64,000 nucleotides of DNA from Lampris incognitus. Its lineage: Eukaryota; Chordata; Actinopteri; Lampriformes; Lampridae. The stretch covers positions 30,842,666 to 30,906,665 of the forward strand of contig NC_079230.1 in the NCBI RefSeq assembly GCF_029633865.1, written 5' to 3'. The notes under the pieces were generated by a model. That model had not been told where the DNA came from. It worked only from the letters and a program-made list of their open reading frames with translations, and made no database searches. Position numbers and translations under genes: made by a program. Shown one piece after another: positions 51,512 through 63,724 of this stretch. The stretch's first letter is position 1, and each line of letters starts with the position of its first letter.

Positions 51512-54500
51512 ACACCGTCCCCTAATTGTTAGAGGCGTCAAGACACAACAATTCAAGACAAAAGAGGTCAAATTCACAACCCAAACAGGAGAATCAAATG
51601 AATATGATTAATCAACCTCTTGCACCAAACACAACTTTGTTATGGGTCTTTTTACCATGTTAGTTTTGGTTTGTAGAGTGACAGAACGCACCAGACCACC
51701 TTTATCTGGGAAAACCTCCAGCACTTTGCCAAGAGGCCATGATCCACGTGGGGCTGCAGGATCCATGATCACCACCACGTCCCCAATCTTCAGACTTCTT
51801 TTCCTTCCATTCCACTTCTGTCTCTCCTGTAGCAATGGCAAATATTCCCGGATCCATCGCTTCCAGAATAAATCTTAAAGGTATTGCACCTGCCTCCAAC
51901 GTCTTCTCGCATACATGTCGGATGAGTCAAACAGCCCAGGTGGCATGGCTGGCTTGCCCTTCAGCAGGAGCAGATGGTTCGGTGTCAAAGGCTCCAAGTC
52001 GCTTGGATCATTAGACAGTTTGGTGAGTGGACGATCATTAAGAATGGATTCCACCTCACACATGATCGTGTGGAGCCCGTCATCATCCACCACTTGCTGG
52101 TGCAGGACTGAGCTGAGGATGCGTCTTTCTGAACGAATCAGGCGTTCCCATGCCCCGCCATGGTGCGAGCCCCCTGGGGGATTAAACTGCCACTCGATAC
52201 CAGCTGAAGTAAGAGCTTCTTGGATGCGATCGTTATCCAATACAGAGAGAGCCTCCCTCAGCACCCTTTCTGCACCATGGAAATTGGTTCCATTGTCTGA
52301 CTTCAGGAGGACCACTTGACCTCTTCTACTTATGAACCTACGCAATGCATTTATGCAAGCGTCCGTCTCCAACGAGCTTGCCACCGCCAAATGGACTGCT
52401 CTACTGGCCAAGCAGGTAAAGATCACTCCATACTGCTTGTAGATGGTTCTGCCCTTCTTCACTTCCAAAGGTCCAAAGTAATCGACCCCGACGTTAGTAA
52501 ACGGGGGGAGATCTGGGACGATTCGCTCTTTAGGAAGATCAGCCATCTTCTGCTCTACAGACCTTCCATGATGTCGCCTGCAGAAAACCCAATTTTGAGA
52601 TCACACTCCTCACAGCTGAATTGGCACACGTAATCCAGAACTTCCTCCTCACTGCCGACAATGTGTGGCTTTGTCCACTGTGACCCAATAACTGGTGAGT
52701 ATCTTTGAGGATGAGCTTGGAAATGTGCTGATCCTTGGAGAGGATGAGCGGATGTTTAATCTCTGAGGGCATAGCTCCTTTGTTTAATCTTCCCCAGACT
52801 CTCAGGAGCCCATCCTCCACGACTGGATCCAGCTTGTAGATGGAACTCTTTCGGCTTACTGTTCCCTTAGACAGCAAAGAAGAAAGCTCGTCTTGAAACA
52901 TCTGCTTCTGACAATAACAATCAATGGCCAACTCAGCCTCCGACATTTCACTTGGTGCCAAGGATTTTGTCCTCTGTGTGCTCACGGCCTTTTGCCTTTC
53001 CACTCCATCTCCAAAGGCCTTCCTCCTCCGACTGCGTTCCAACAAGATGGCTTTCAATCTGAGGAACCAGGCTACAGATGCCTTGAGCTTTCTCCAGTCT
53101 GAGAAGTAGGTAAGAAGATGATCAGTGGCACTGGATGGCTCACTACCAATGACATTCACCAAGACATCCTTCTTGACCTCCGGATCATCTGACGTCACCT
53201 TGATGTCAATGCCATAGCTGGCTGGCCACTCTTCTTCAAGACCCCAGAGAAACTCCGGACCTTCGAGCCAACTGCGATCCTTGAGAAAGTCTGGCGCTCT
53301 TATTCCTCTGGATGCAATGTCTGCTGGGTTCGCTTTGGTTCCCACGTGCCTCCATTGCGAAGGGTCCGAAACTTCTCTGATGGCAGTGACCTGATTCGCC
53401 ACAAATATGTGGAAGCGTTTGTCTTCATTCTTGATGTACTTTTAAACCGACGTACTATCGGTCCAAAATGAAGATGTGTCAAAATCAAGTTCCAGCTCTG
53501 CCCTTAGCATTACATTCACTCTTGCCGCCAGGACGGCAGCTGATAGCTCCAGCCGTGGAACAGTCACGGTCTTCAAAGGCGTGACCCTGGCCTTTCCCAA
53601 CACGAAAGCAACATGCACCGTTTTTTTGATGTTTAAGCCTGAGGTAAGATACAACCCCGTAACCTTCTGTGCTGGCATCAGCAAAGTGATGTAATTGACT
53701 CTGCAGTGGCTCACCGAAGTCCTTTGGTTTTACACATCGGTCTACCTTGAATGATGACAGCACCTCAATATCCTCCAGCCACTGTTTCCACTGCTTTTCA
53801 GTATCGGGTGGCAATGCTTCATCCCAGCCCTGGCCTCTTCTGCACAGCTCCTGTTGCATCATCTTGGCAGATAGAGTAACTGGTGCCAACATACCTAGAG
53901 GATTGTACACAGAGCTTGCTGTGGACAACATTCCGCGCCTGGTAACAGGCTGCTGTTTCACCTCCATCTTGAATTTGAAAACATCTGATTCGACACACCA
54001 AAGGAGGCCCAGAGCCCGCTCAATGGGAAGCTTCTCTCTGTCCAAATCGAGCTCCTTAAGATCCTTGTCCAACTGTTCATCTGCAATGGTCTGCAAAACT
54101 GCTCGACTGTTGCTGATCCACTTTTCTAGAACGAAGCCACCTCTCTTACAGAGAGCGCTGAGATCCTGAACCATTTGGATAGCCTCATTTTCTGAGCCCA
54201 GGCTTATCAGGTAGTCGTCCACATAAAAATGTTTCTTCACAGCTTGAATGGTCTCAGCAGAGAAATCAGACATGTTGCACAACTGGGAGATGACACAGCC
54301 CCGAACAGTTGCACAGTCATCCTGTACACTTCGAAGTCTCTGCTGAAGTCCCCTTCTGGCCACCAAAGAAATCGAAGGACATCTCTATCTTGCTCCATAA
54401 CCTTCTCCTGATGGTACATCGCCTTCACATCGCCCATAAAAGCGACGGGCTCCTGTCTGAACCGAAGCAGAACTCCAAGCAGCGAACTAGTGAGGTTGGG

Positions 54501-55722
54501 CCCTTGCAGTAGTTCTTGATTTAGAGATATTCCTTGATACGTGGAGCTACAATCAAATACCACTCGTAGAGAAGCCTTTCTTGGATGGACAACACCATGA
54601 CGTGGGATGTACCACATTTTTCCATTGCGTAACAACTGCTCCTGGAGGTACCTGTTCTGCATACCCCTTGTCAATAACTCCCTTCGTGTTGGTGGAGTAT
54701 TCCTGGCGAAACTGTGGATCATTGACAAACCTCCTCTTCAATCCAAGCATCCTCTGCTTGGCCACAGTGAAGTTATTTGGCAGGAGGACGTCAGGTTTCT
54801 TGAAGGGCAGCTTCAAACAGTACCTCCCTTCTTGCAGTTTTGCAGAGCTCCTCATGATCTCCAGAAACTTTAGATCCTCTCTCGACGCCTGCTTTTCCTC
54901 AGATACTTCATTGAAGTCGTGATCATACCGATTCTTCAGCATAAGCTCCAAGTTAGAAACTGAAATTATATTCACCGCAACAGAAGGCAGTGCCATGTTA
55001 CGGTTGCTGGTATCCACACTTCCATTCAGAGGACCATTGATGACCCACCCCAACACTGTCCTTATAGCGAACGTGCCATCTTCTTGGCTGTTAACAGTTT
55101 CCCAAGGCTCCAATAACCTGGGAGTGTTACTTCCAATTAACATGTCAACGTTAGCCTTTACGGTGGGAATTGGGATCTTTGACAGATGTGACCACTTTTT
55201 CACATCTGCAACCACTACAACATTATCCGTAGTTGCCGGCATCTTCCTCTGTGTGATTGTTTCGGGGAGGTAATAGAAGTTATTTTCATTCAAAGCAGAC
55301 ACCTCCAGGCCAGCTAAGGAGTAAGCAGAAACAACCTTCTCCTGTCCCATGGATGTCAAAAGGAAATTAGTTCTTTTTCCTGCCATGTTCAATTTCTGCA
55401 TGAGATCTTCTGAACAGAAAGTGGCCGAGCTTCCTGGATCCAAGAATGCGTAGGTCTGTATAACTCTACTTCCCCTTGTGGCCTTGACCTGAACTGGAAC
55501 GATGGGAAGAATACAACGGTCTTTTCCGTCCCGTTTGAGCACATGTCCCAGAAGGAGACGTCACAACTGCAGCCAATGGTAGAGAGACTGATGCTCCAAC
55601 TGCTGATTCCTCTGTATTAGTCTTGTTGATGTGAAGCACAGTGGGATGTTGCTGTTCACAGACAGCACAGACCAAGCGTTTACTGCAGTCGCGGCTTATA
55701 TGTCCAGTGCATAAGCATCCAA

Positions 55723-56072
55723 TGTCACAGCCTCTCGCCCTTGACATCAAAGCGATCGCCCTTGACACCTGCTGCCCCCTCCTTCACCCCGGCACACCAG
55801 CTGACACCTGCTACACCAGCTGACACCTGCTGACCCCTCCTTCACCCCGGCACGCCAACTGGCCATCAAGCAATCGTCCTCACCCTTAAAAGGCCTCCAC
55901 TGTGGACCAGTCTTCGCTGGAACGTCGCCATTCATGGACTTCTGCCAGCCTGCCTACCTGCCAATGAGCAAACTCCTGCTCTACCCCCGAGATCGGTCAC
56001 TTCAATAAAGACTTGATTCTTCCCTTACCTGGTTGTCCTGTCTGCTTTTGCGTTCTTTCCTGATACGTGACA
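55723..56072 (+). repeat. 5' LTR of Gypsy fossil 2
   Basis: 350 bp, tgtcacagcctctc ... gatacgtgaca. Contains cttaaaagg (TATA-like) and aataaa near its 3' part. Confidence 0.93.
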
Positions 56073-59000
56073 GTACGTTCCACTATGGACCCAGCAGACC
56101 ATTCCACCACATACCTGGTCACGGTCTGCCAGGCTGTAGCCAACCAGGAATCGGTCCTCGGCCAGCACAGCCAGGTGCTACAGGAGATGGCTGACGCCCT
56201 CCGTGAGCTCGGCTCAAAGATCTCCGGAATCCAGACCCAACTTAGAGCCTCCGCTAGCCCGGGATCCGCCCCTCCAGCTCCGCCACCCTCAGCGCCATCA
56301 ACTTCGGCTAAGGAACCATGGGTTGCCCCACCCGATAAGTATGATGGAGATTTTGGACTTTGTCGCCCTTTTTTGATGCAGTGTTAGATTGTGTTTAACC
56401 AGCAGCCCCAGTCATATTCCACGGATGGAGCCAAAGTCGCTTACATCATGGGTCTTCTCCGGGGAAGCGCTCTGGATTGGGCTACAGCGGTGTGGGAGAT
56501 GCGGGCCTCCACTTCCTCATCCTACGCTGAGTTCACCACTGCTTTTCGCCAGGTTTTTGACCATCCCGTGCGGGGAAAGGACGCTTCAAAAAGACTGATC
56601 TCTCTCCGCCAGGGTTCCCGCAGCGTCGCTGACTACTCAGTTGAGTTTCCGTACGCTATCAGCGGAGAGCGGATGGAACAACGAGTCCCTCCAGGCCGGG
56701 TTTTCCAACGGTCTAAGCGAATCCATTAAGGACGAATTGGTTTCCTACCCCGAGCCTGGAGGGTTGGAGGAATTGGTTACCCTGGCCATTCGTGTGGACA
56801 ACCGTCTCCGGGAGCGGAGGAGAGAGAGGATGCGCCGCTTTCCTGGTCACAACAACTTTCCACGGGCCACACCTCCAAACGCTGGGGGCCGAGCTCGCTC
56901 GACTGAGGCTGACGTCCTCCGAGAAAGCCCGAGGCGTGACTCTTCCCCAGCTTCGGAGCCGATGCAACTCGGCCGCTTCCGGCTCAACCCGGAGGAGCGT
57001 CAACGCCGCATCACCGAGAACAGCTGCTTGTATTGTGGTCAGCCTGGTCACTTTCTCGCCTCCTGCCCTCAACGTCCGTCAAACTAGCAGGCTCACGAGG
57101 GAGGGGGAGGATCCTCGTGAGCCCAACTGTCTGCCCTCTGTCTCCTCGTCCACGTACCCAGTTGCAAGCTACCATCAGTTTTAAAGGTCAGTCCACTAAA
57201 CTTTTGGCTTTAATTGACTCTGGAGCTGATGAAAGCTTTTTGGATGCAAGTGTTGTGAAGCAGTTAGGTCTTGCCACTGTGAGTCTGGACCAGCCTCTTG
57301 AAGCTAATGCCCTGGATGGACGTCTCCTGGCCTGGATAACCTCTAAGACCGAGCCTGTGCGCCTCCTGTTGTCGGGAAACCATCAAGAGGAGCTAAGTTT
57401 TTTCGTTATCAATTCTCCATTTGTTCCCATTATACTTGGTCATCCCTGGCTGGTTAAGCATAGTCCCCATATTGATTGGTCATCGGCCAGAATTTCAAGT
57501 TGGAGTCCTGTCTGTCATGCCATATGCCTCCCGTCTGCTCTGCCTCAGTCTGTCCCCAGTCAGGTGTCAATCTCTGAGACCTCTGACCTGTCACTGGTGC
57601 CTCCAGAGTACCATGACCTCCAAGCCGTGTTCAACAAGCAGCAAGCTTTCTCCCTGCCTCCTCATCGCCCCTATGATTGCGCTATTGACCTGCTGCCGGG
57701 CACTCCCCTCCCCAGCAGCCGCCTATATAGCCTCTCCAAGCCTGAGCGGGAGTCCATGGAGAGGTACATCAAGGACTCCTTGGCGGCTGGTCTTATTCGC
57801 CCGTCATCGTCACCCCTTGGTGCGGGGTTCTTTTTTGTGGCCAAGAAGGACAAAACCCTCCGGCCTCAATAACATCACAGTCAAGAACAAGTACCCTCTG
57901 CCCCTCATGACTTCTGCTTTTGATTCTCTCCAGGGAGCCACAGTGTTCACTAAACTAGACCTCCGCAATGCCTTCAACACCCCCCTGGGGCATTTTGAAT
58001 ATCTAGTGATGCCGTTTGGTCTCACTAATGCCCCAGCTGTCTTCCAGAGTCTGGTCAATGACGCCCTACGTGACATGTTGGATCGTTTCGTTTTTGTTTA
58101 CCTGGATGATATCCTGATTTTTTCCAGAGACCTATCAGAGCATGTCATGCACGTCCGCCAAGTCCTCCAACGGCTACTGGAGAACCGCCTTTTCGTAAAA
58201 GCAGAGAAGTGCGAATTCCATGCCCCTTCAGTCACCTTCCTGGGCTACATCGTGGCCGATGGGCAGGTGAGAATGGACCCCGCCAAGGTCAGAGCGGTTC
58301 TTGAGTGGCCAAGCCCGACCAGCCGTAAGCAGCTTCAGAGGTTCCTCGGTTTTGCCAACTTCTACAGACGGTTCATCCGCAATTACAGCCGCGTTGCGGC
58401 CCCACTAACCGCTCTTACCTCCACCTCCAGACAGTTCCTGTGGACCCCTGTAGCAGAGGCAGCTTTCCAAGCCCTCAAGCACCGCTTCACCACAGCTCCT
58501 ATCCTCATCCAGCCAGACCCAACCAAGCAGTTCGTTGTAGAAGTGGACGCCTCTGAGATTGGGGTGGGGGCGGTCCTTTCTCAGCGCTCCAGTGAGGATG
58601 GCAAGACACACCCCTGTGCCTTCCTGTCTCGCCGTCTCTTCCCAGCTGAAAGGAATTATGATGTGGGGAATCGTGAGCTCCTGGCGGTGAAATTGGCACT
58701 GGAGGAATGGCGACATTTTCTGGAGGGGTCTGAGCTTCCTTTCATAGTGTGGACTGACCATAAGAACCTGGAATACATCCAGTCAGCAAAGTGACTCACC
58801 GCGCGCCAAGCCAGGTGGGCGCTCTTTTTTGGTCGTTTTAATTTTTCTTTGACGTGCAGACCTGGCTCCAGGAATGCCAAGCCCGATGCTCTGTCTCGTG
58901 TGCATGGGGAGGAGTCTGAGCCCAAGCTCCAACCTGACACCATCGTTCCCTCTACCTGTGTGGTTGTGGCTGCGGCTGTCGCCTGGAACATTGAAAGGGA

Positions 59001-60383
59001 GGTCATGGCAGCACAACAGACTCAGCCTGACCCAGGTAACGGTCCCCCTGGGCGCTTGTTTGTTCCAGATGCTGTTAAATCTAGTGTGTTGCTGTGGGCT
59101 CACTCTTCCAAACTTACCTGCCATCCTGGAGTAACCCGTACCCTAGCCTTCCTCCGTAGGCGGTTCTGGTGGCCTTCCATGACGGAGGATACTGGGTCTT
59201 TTGTTTCTGCCTGTCCTGTTTGTGCCCAGAATAAGCCCTCCACTCGGGCCAGTGCCGGTCTGCTGCGCCCCCTGCCTGTTCCACACCGTCCCTGGTCGCA
59301 TCTGTCCTTGGATTTCGTCTCTGGTCTGCCCGCCTCCGACGGTAACACCGTTGTACTGACTGTTGTTGGTCGCTTCAGTAAATTTGTTCATTTTTTGCCC
59401 TTGTCTAAACTGCCTTCGGCTTGAGAGACTGCGGATCTTCTGGTCAGGGAGGTTTTCCGGGTCCACGGTCTTCCCCGTGATATAGTGTCTGACCGTGGCC
59501 CCCAGTTCACTTCTGTTGTCTGGAAGGCTTTCTGCTCTGCCATCGGTGCCACCGTCAGCCTGTCATCGGGGTTCCATCCTCAGACCAACGGCCAGGCCGA
59601 GAGGGCCAACCAGGCATTGGCGACTGTTCTCCGCTGTCTGGTGTCTGCCAACCCATCCTCTTGGTCCTCACAACTTCCCTGGGTAAAATATGCCCATAAC
59701 ACCTTGCCATCGTCCGCTACTGGGTTGTCCCCTTTTCAATGCCTTCACGGCTATCAGCCTCCCCTTTTTCCTTCTCAAGAGGTAGACATTCCGGTTCCGT
59801 CGGTCCAGGCCCATGTCCGTCGGTGCTGTCGGACCTGGCGGCGAGCCCGTGCTGCACTGCTCAGGGCCTCCGGCCGTTACCAGCGCTTAGCGGATCGTCA
59901 TCGCACCCCTGCTCCGGACTACTCCCCCGGTGACCAGGTATGGCTCTCTACCAAGGCTCTACCCTTGAAATTGGAAGCTAAAAAACTGTCCCCCAGGTAT
60001 ATTGGTCCCTTTCCCATTGTCAAAGTCATTAACCCCTCTGTGATCCGTCTGAAGCTGCCCCGCACTCTCCGGGTTCACCCTTCCTTCCATGTGTCCTGCC
60101 TCAACCCTGTCTCTACCAGCCCTCTAGTTCCCCCGGCCCCCCCGCCCCCACCTCCTTGTATGATTAACGATCATCCGGCTTACACCGTTCGTCGTCTCCT
60201 GGACTCTCGTCGCCGCGGTCGCGGCCTGTAGTATCTCGTGGACTGGGAGGGATATGGCCCGGAGGAGAGGTGTTGGGTCCCTCGTCGCCTTGTCCTGGAC
60301 GCGAACCTCATCCGGGACTTCCACAGGACACACCCTGACGGGCCTGGTAGGTCGCCCGGTGGCGCCCCTCGGAGGGAGGGTAC

Positions 60384-60748
60384 TGTCACAGCCTCTCGCC
60401 CTTGACATCAAAGCGATCGCCCTTGACACCTGCTACACCAGCTGACACCTGCTGCCCCCTCCTTCACCCCGGCACACCAGCTGACACCTGCTACACCAGC
60501 TGACACCTGCTGACCCCTCCTTCACCCCGGCACGCCAGCTGGTCATCAAGCAATCGCCCTCACCCTTAAAAGGCCTCCACTGTGGACCAGTCTTCGCTGG
60601 AACGTCGCCATTCATGGACTTCTGCCTGCCTACCTGCCACTGAGCCAACTCCTGCTCTACCCCTGAGATCGGTCACTTCAATAAAGACTTGATTCTTCCC
60701 TTACCTGGTTGTCCTGTCTGCTTTTGGGTTCTTTCCTGATACGTGACA
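60384..60748 (+). repeat. 3' LTR of Gypsy fossil 2
   Basis: 365 bp partner of 55723-56072, with one more copy of the acaccagctgacacctgct unit. Confidence 0.93.
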
Positions 60749-63155
60749 TCCAAAGCAAATGCCCTTCTCCTTTAAAAGGCTGATTTTATCTTTGTGCCTT
60801 TTACCTTTAAATTGTTGGCATTTCTCAAGAGGATGAGTGCGTGAACAGCAGTGGCAAGATGCCGTGTTTTGCTTCATTGAGCTATTGGTTGGTGGCTCAT
60901 CTTCACCAGAATCCTTCTTTGTCACAGTAGTAGCAAAGCTACTGCCTTTGTACTTTGACTGTGTTGGCTGTTCAATAAACTTGTTGGAAACGGCACTTGA
61001 TGATGATACACCATCAATATCACCAAAGATGGGGTCAGACAGCATTTTCACATGCTTCTCCAGGAACCTGACCAGGTGCTCAAAATGAGCTCTTTCTTGA
61101 GAACTTTCCATTATGTCATAAGCTTTATTTCTCCACCTCTCTCTGAGCTTATATGGAAGTTTTGAAATGACCATCCTCATGTTAGTTGGCAAATCCAACT
61201 CCTGCATGTACTCAAGTTCTCCCATCACATTGCAATATCCCCGTAAGAACAAAGCATAAGCCTGAAAGGCTTTGGCATCCTCAGATTTTATTGTTGGCCA
61301 AGCTAGTGCCTTTGCTATATAAGCAGTAGCAATCCTGTACTTGTATCCAAAATGTTCCTCAAGAAGGCCCTTTGCCTGGCTGTAGCCCCGCTCAGGAGCC
61401 ATGTGCTGACAGCTTTGAACCAATTCCTTTGGCTGTGCTCTGGTAAACTGCTCCAGATAATACAAACAATCAGCTTCACTAGCCTTGTCCTCCACAAGTT
61501 GCTCAAATTCTCTAATGACGGCTTGATACTGTAATGGGTCTCCTTCAAATACAGGAATGTCTTGTGTGGGCGCAGACATCCTCTGCTGGTAGACAAGAGA
61601 GGCTGTGATTTCATTTTGTTTATGCATAATGGTGATGACATTGTCAGGTGGTAGGCCTACTGGTGCATTTTGGGTTTGTTGATCTACATACTGGCTGTTG
61701 CTTTGATTTGGCAACGCAGTCATACTAGGAGGAGCATACATGCATGCTCCTGTTGCTTGTTTCATTGGAAACGAGATGTTTTTCTTTGACATACAATCCA
61801 CTGCTGGTGGTGGCAGTGACCAATCCCGTGTCTTTGGCCTACAATCCATTGCTGGTGGTTGGCGTGCCAGTGACCAATCCTGTGGCTGCGAGGTCTGCGC
61901 AACAGGCCTATATGGCTTAACTGTAGGGTCAAGGGTGTAAGCAGGTTTCATTTTCCTCTTTTCCTTTTCACAATAAGCGTTCATGCCATTAGAGGAGACT
62001 CAAGAACCACCTGCTTCCAAGACAGTCAGCTTAGCAGTAGTTACTGCAAGCTCCGCTTCCAATTCCATCTGTTGCTTTTTCCCTCTTTAATTGTTGCTCC
62101 TGTTCTTCCAGTTTGTGCAGCTCCTTTAAGGCTGTCATGCGCACAGGAAGTGCAGCCTTCTCTGCTGCTGCTTTCGTTACTGATGAAGTATTTGACTTGT
62201 TGGTGTCACTTTTGTTTGAGGGACGAATGTTGGACACACTGTCCCCTGGATTAATTTCCTTTTCATCACCATGAAATTCACCTTTGTCACAGTTAAGTTC
62301 ACCTTGATTTTCAACATTGTGATCATTTTCATCAGAACCATATTGTATCTTGTTTTTCAACCACAATTCTATTTTACTGAAAAATTCATCATTGAACAAC
62401 ATTTTGGCACGAAACCACACTTCATGTTTCTCGTGTTCTGCTGGTGGCAATAAAGACATTAAAAAAATCATGTGTACACCTTATGTCGTCACAACATTCA
62501 ATAAATTCATCAAAAGCTTGTTGCACCTGTGAAACATTGCCATTTGACAGTAAACCTTGTATCACGTGTCTACGATTACAAGCTTTAGTTAGATTTGATT
62601 TTCTATCGTTTTGCAATCTGTCCAATTTACTACACAAGGCTTTGGGGGTAAGTGTAATCACCCGTTTGGGCCCGATAACGTCATCGGTACTGTTTGTTGT
62701 ACCAGGCGCAACCGGCTCATTGGCGTCCGCGAGCAGTGGCTTGTCCATGCCTCCACTCGCGCTCGTAGTGACAAAACAACGCGAAAGTTTGTTTATCCGC
62801 TTCGCGCCCGATGCATCGGAATTACGCGATATTGTGTGCACACGTACTACAGATGGCCAAACGTTGGTAGCGCGCCACACATACCTCCCCAATAATGAAG
62901 ACGATCCTGATGATGATGACCCGGTCACCGGCTCCTTCTCGTCCACTGCGCGTTCTGTTGTATCCGAAACCGCAGAGCCAAGTGCAGTCAGCCTGGGAGC
63001 AGATGAGAAGCAGCTGGGAGGTAGTAGGATATTCCATTCAAACGCACGGCTCACTTTTCTGGCTACGGTGCTCCATTGCCGTCCAGAATCGCGAACACTT
63101 GGCACGCCGTGGGTTTGTCTTCAAACCAGCTTCTTTGGCAACGTTTTCGACTTGC

Positions 63156-63521
63156 TGTAGAAGCTAAGCCCAGTGCTTTAAGCCACTGAGGCGCTACTGC
63201 TCGGGTTGACCTAATTGACGCACATTTCCCACTACCACGTTTGTAAACAAAGTAGAATCGAACTATACAAACTGCTGTACGAACACTTGGTCCATTTATT
63301 GTTCTTCGGCAATAATCCATTGAACATGTAAACGCTACACAAGTGTATGAGTAGTGGTCGAAAAACTGTTTGCCCTCCGTGCAGCAACACCTAACAAACA
63401 ACAGGTGAGGTCCTACCTATGTGTTCCCCATAAAGTGGGAGGAGCAAACACCTTGACCCAATTAACCAATTGGAGGAGCAAAACATAGACCCAAAGGGAC
63501 GCCCTGAATTTGGCTCTTACA
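63156..63521 (-). repeat. 5' LTR of the BEL/Pao fossil
   Basis: tgtagaagctaagc ... tggctcttaca, 366 bp, partner of 51135-51511. Confidence 0.93.
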
Positions 63522-63724
63522 GTATTGTTTATAAGGGTGGGGACACCTGCAGTCACTGTATTGTTTTTAAGGGTGGGGACACCTGCAGTCAGGTGAGACT
63601 GAAGAGGTCACTTAGATGATGAAATGTTTCTGTCAGTAAACGTTGTGTCCAGATGAACTGATTCTGCCTACTGTGATTTCCTTACCTGGATTATTGAGCA
63701 TGCATCAAGACAGTATTTGAGACT

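Larger units (their letters stand above)
55723..60748 (+). mobile_element. Chromodomain Gypsy LTR retrotransposon, fossil 2
   Basis: Sits inside the BEL/Pao. LTRs at 55723-56072 and 60384-60748, TG...CA, with the 5-bp duplication tccaa at 55718-55722 and 60749-60753. Plus-strand order: Gag with a CCHC knuckle (~56.1-57.1 kb), protease (~57.2-57.5), RT with YLDD (~57.6-58.3), RNase H (~58.4-58.8), integrase with HHCC (~59.0-59.8) and chromodomain (~60.2-60.37). The polypurine tract ggagggaggg lies next to the 3' LTR. Broken, with about four breaks. LTRs differ at about seven of 345 positions by eye (2%), plus copy number of an 18-bp LTR unit. The youngest of the three LTR elements, as its nesting requires. 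Confidence 0.94.
51135..63521 (-). mobile_element. BEL/Pao LTR retrotransposon, fossil
   Basis: LTRs at 51135-51511 and 63156-63521 (TG...CA) with the 5-bp duplication gtatt at 51130-51134 and 63522-63526. Minus-strand order: Gag and spacer (~63.1-60.8 kb), zinc-knuckle region at the site split by the second Gypsy, protease (~55.5-55.0), RT (~54.7-53.7), RNase H and linker (~53.6-52.8), integrase (~52.7-51.6). The protease-RT-integrase order and the A17-type protease region are typical of BEL/Pao. Broken by the 5-kb Gypsy insertion and about five other breaks. LTRs differ by about 3-4% by eye. Without the Gypsy it would be about 7.4 kb. Confidence 0.92.
44184..63711 (+). mobile_element. Penelope-like element split by LTR retrotransposons
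   Basis: The 13-bp direct repeat agtatttgagact at 44171-44183 and 63712-63724 brackets the whole. PLE sequence itself is 44184-44301, 49596-51134 and 63522-63711, about 1.85 kb. It runs as an inverted terminal block with minisatellite, the body with RT end and GIY-YIG endonuclease (about 49935-50560), then 3' UTR with minisatellite and terminal block. The left block is the inverse of the right, a layout known for Penelope pseudo-LTRs. The N-terminal RT is missing, so the copy is dead. Confidence 0.8.

Noticed and set aside
60701-61984. Separate host gene for the 427-residue minus frame
   Set aside because: It is the Gag part of the BEL/Pao fossil, lying between its LTRs and next to the Gypsy insertion.
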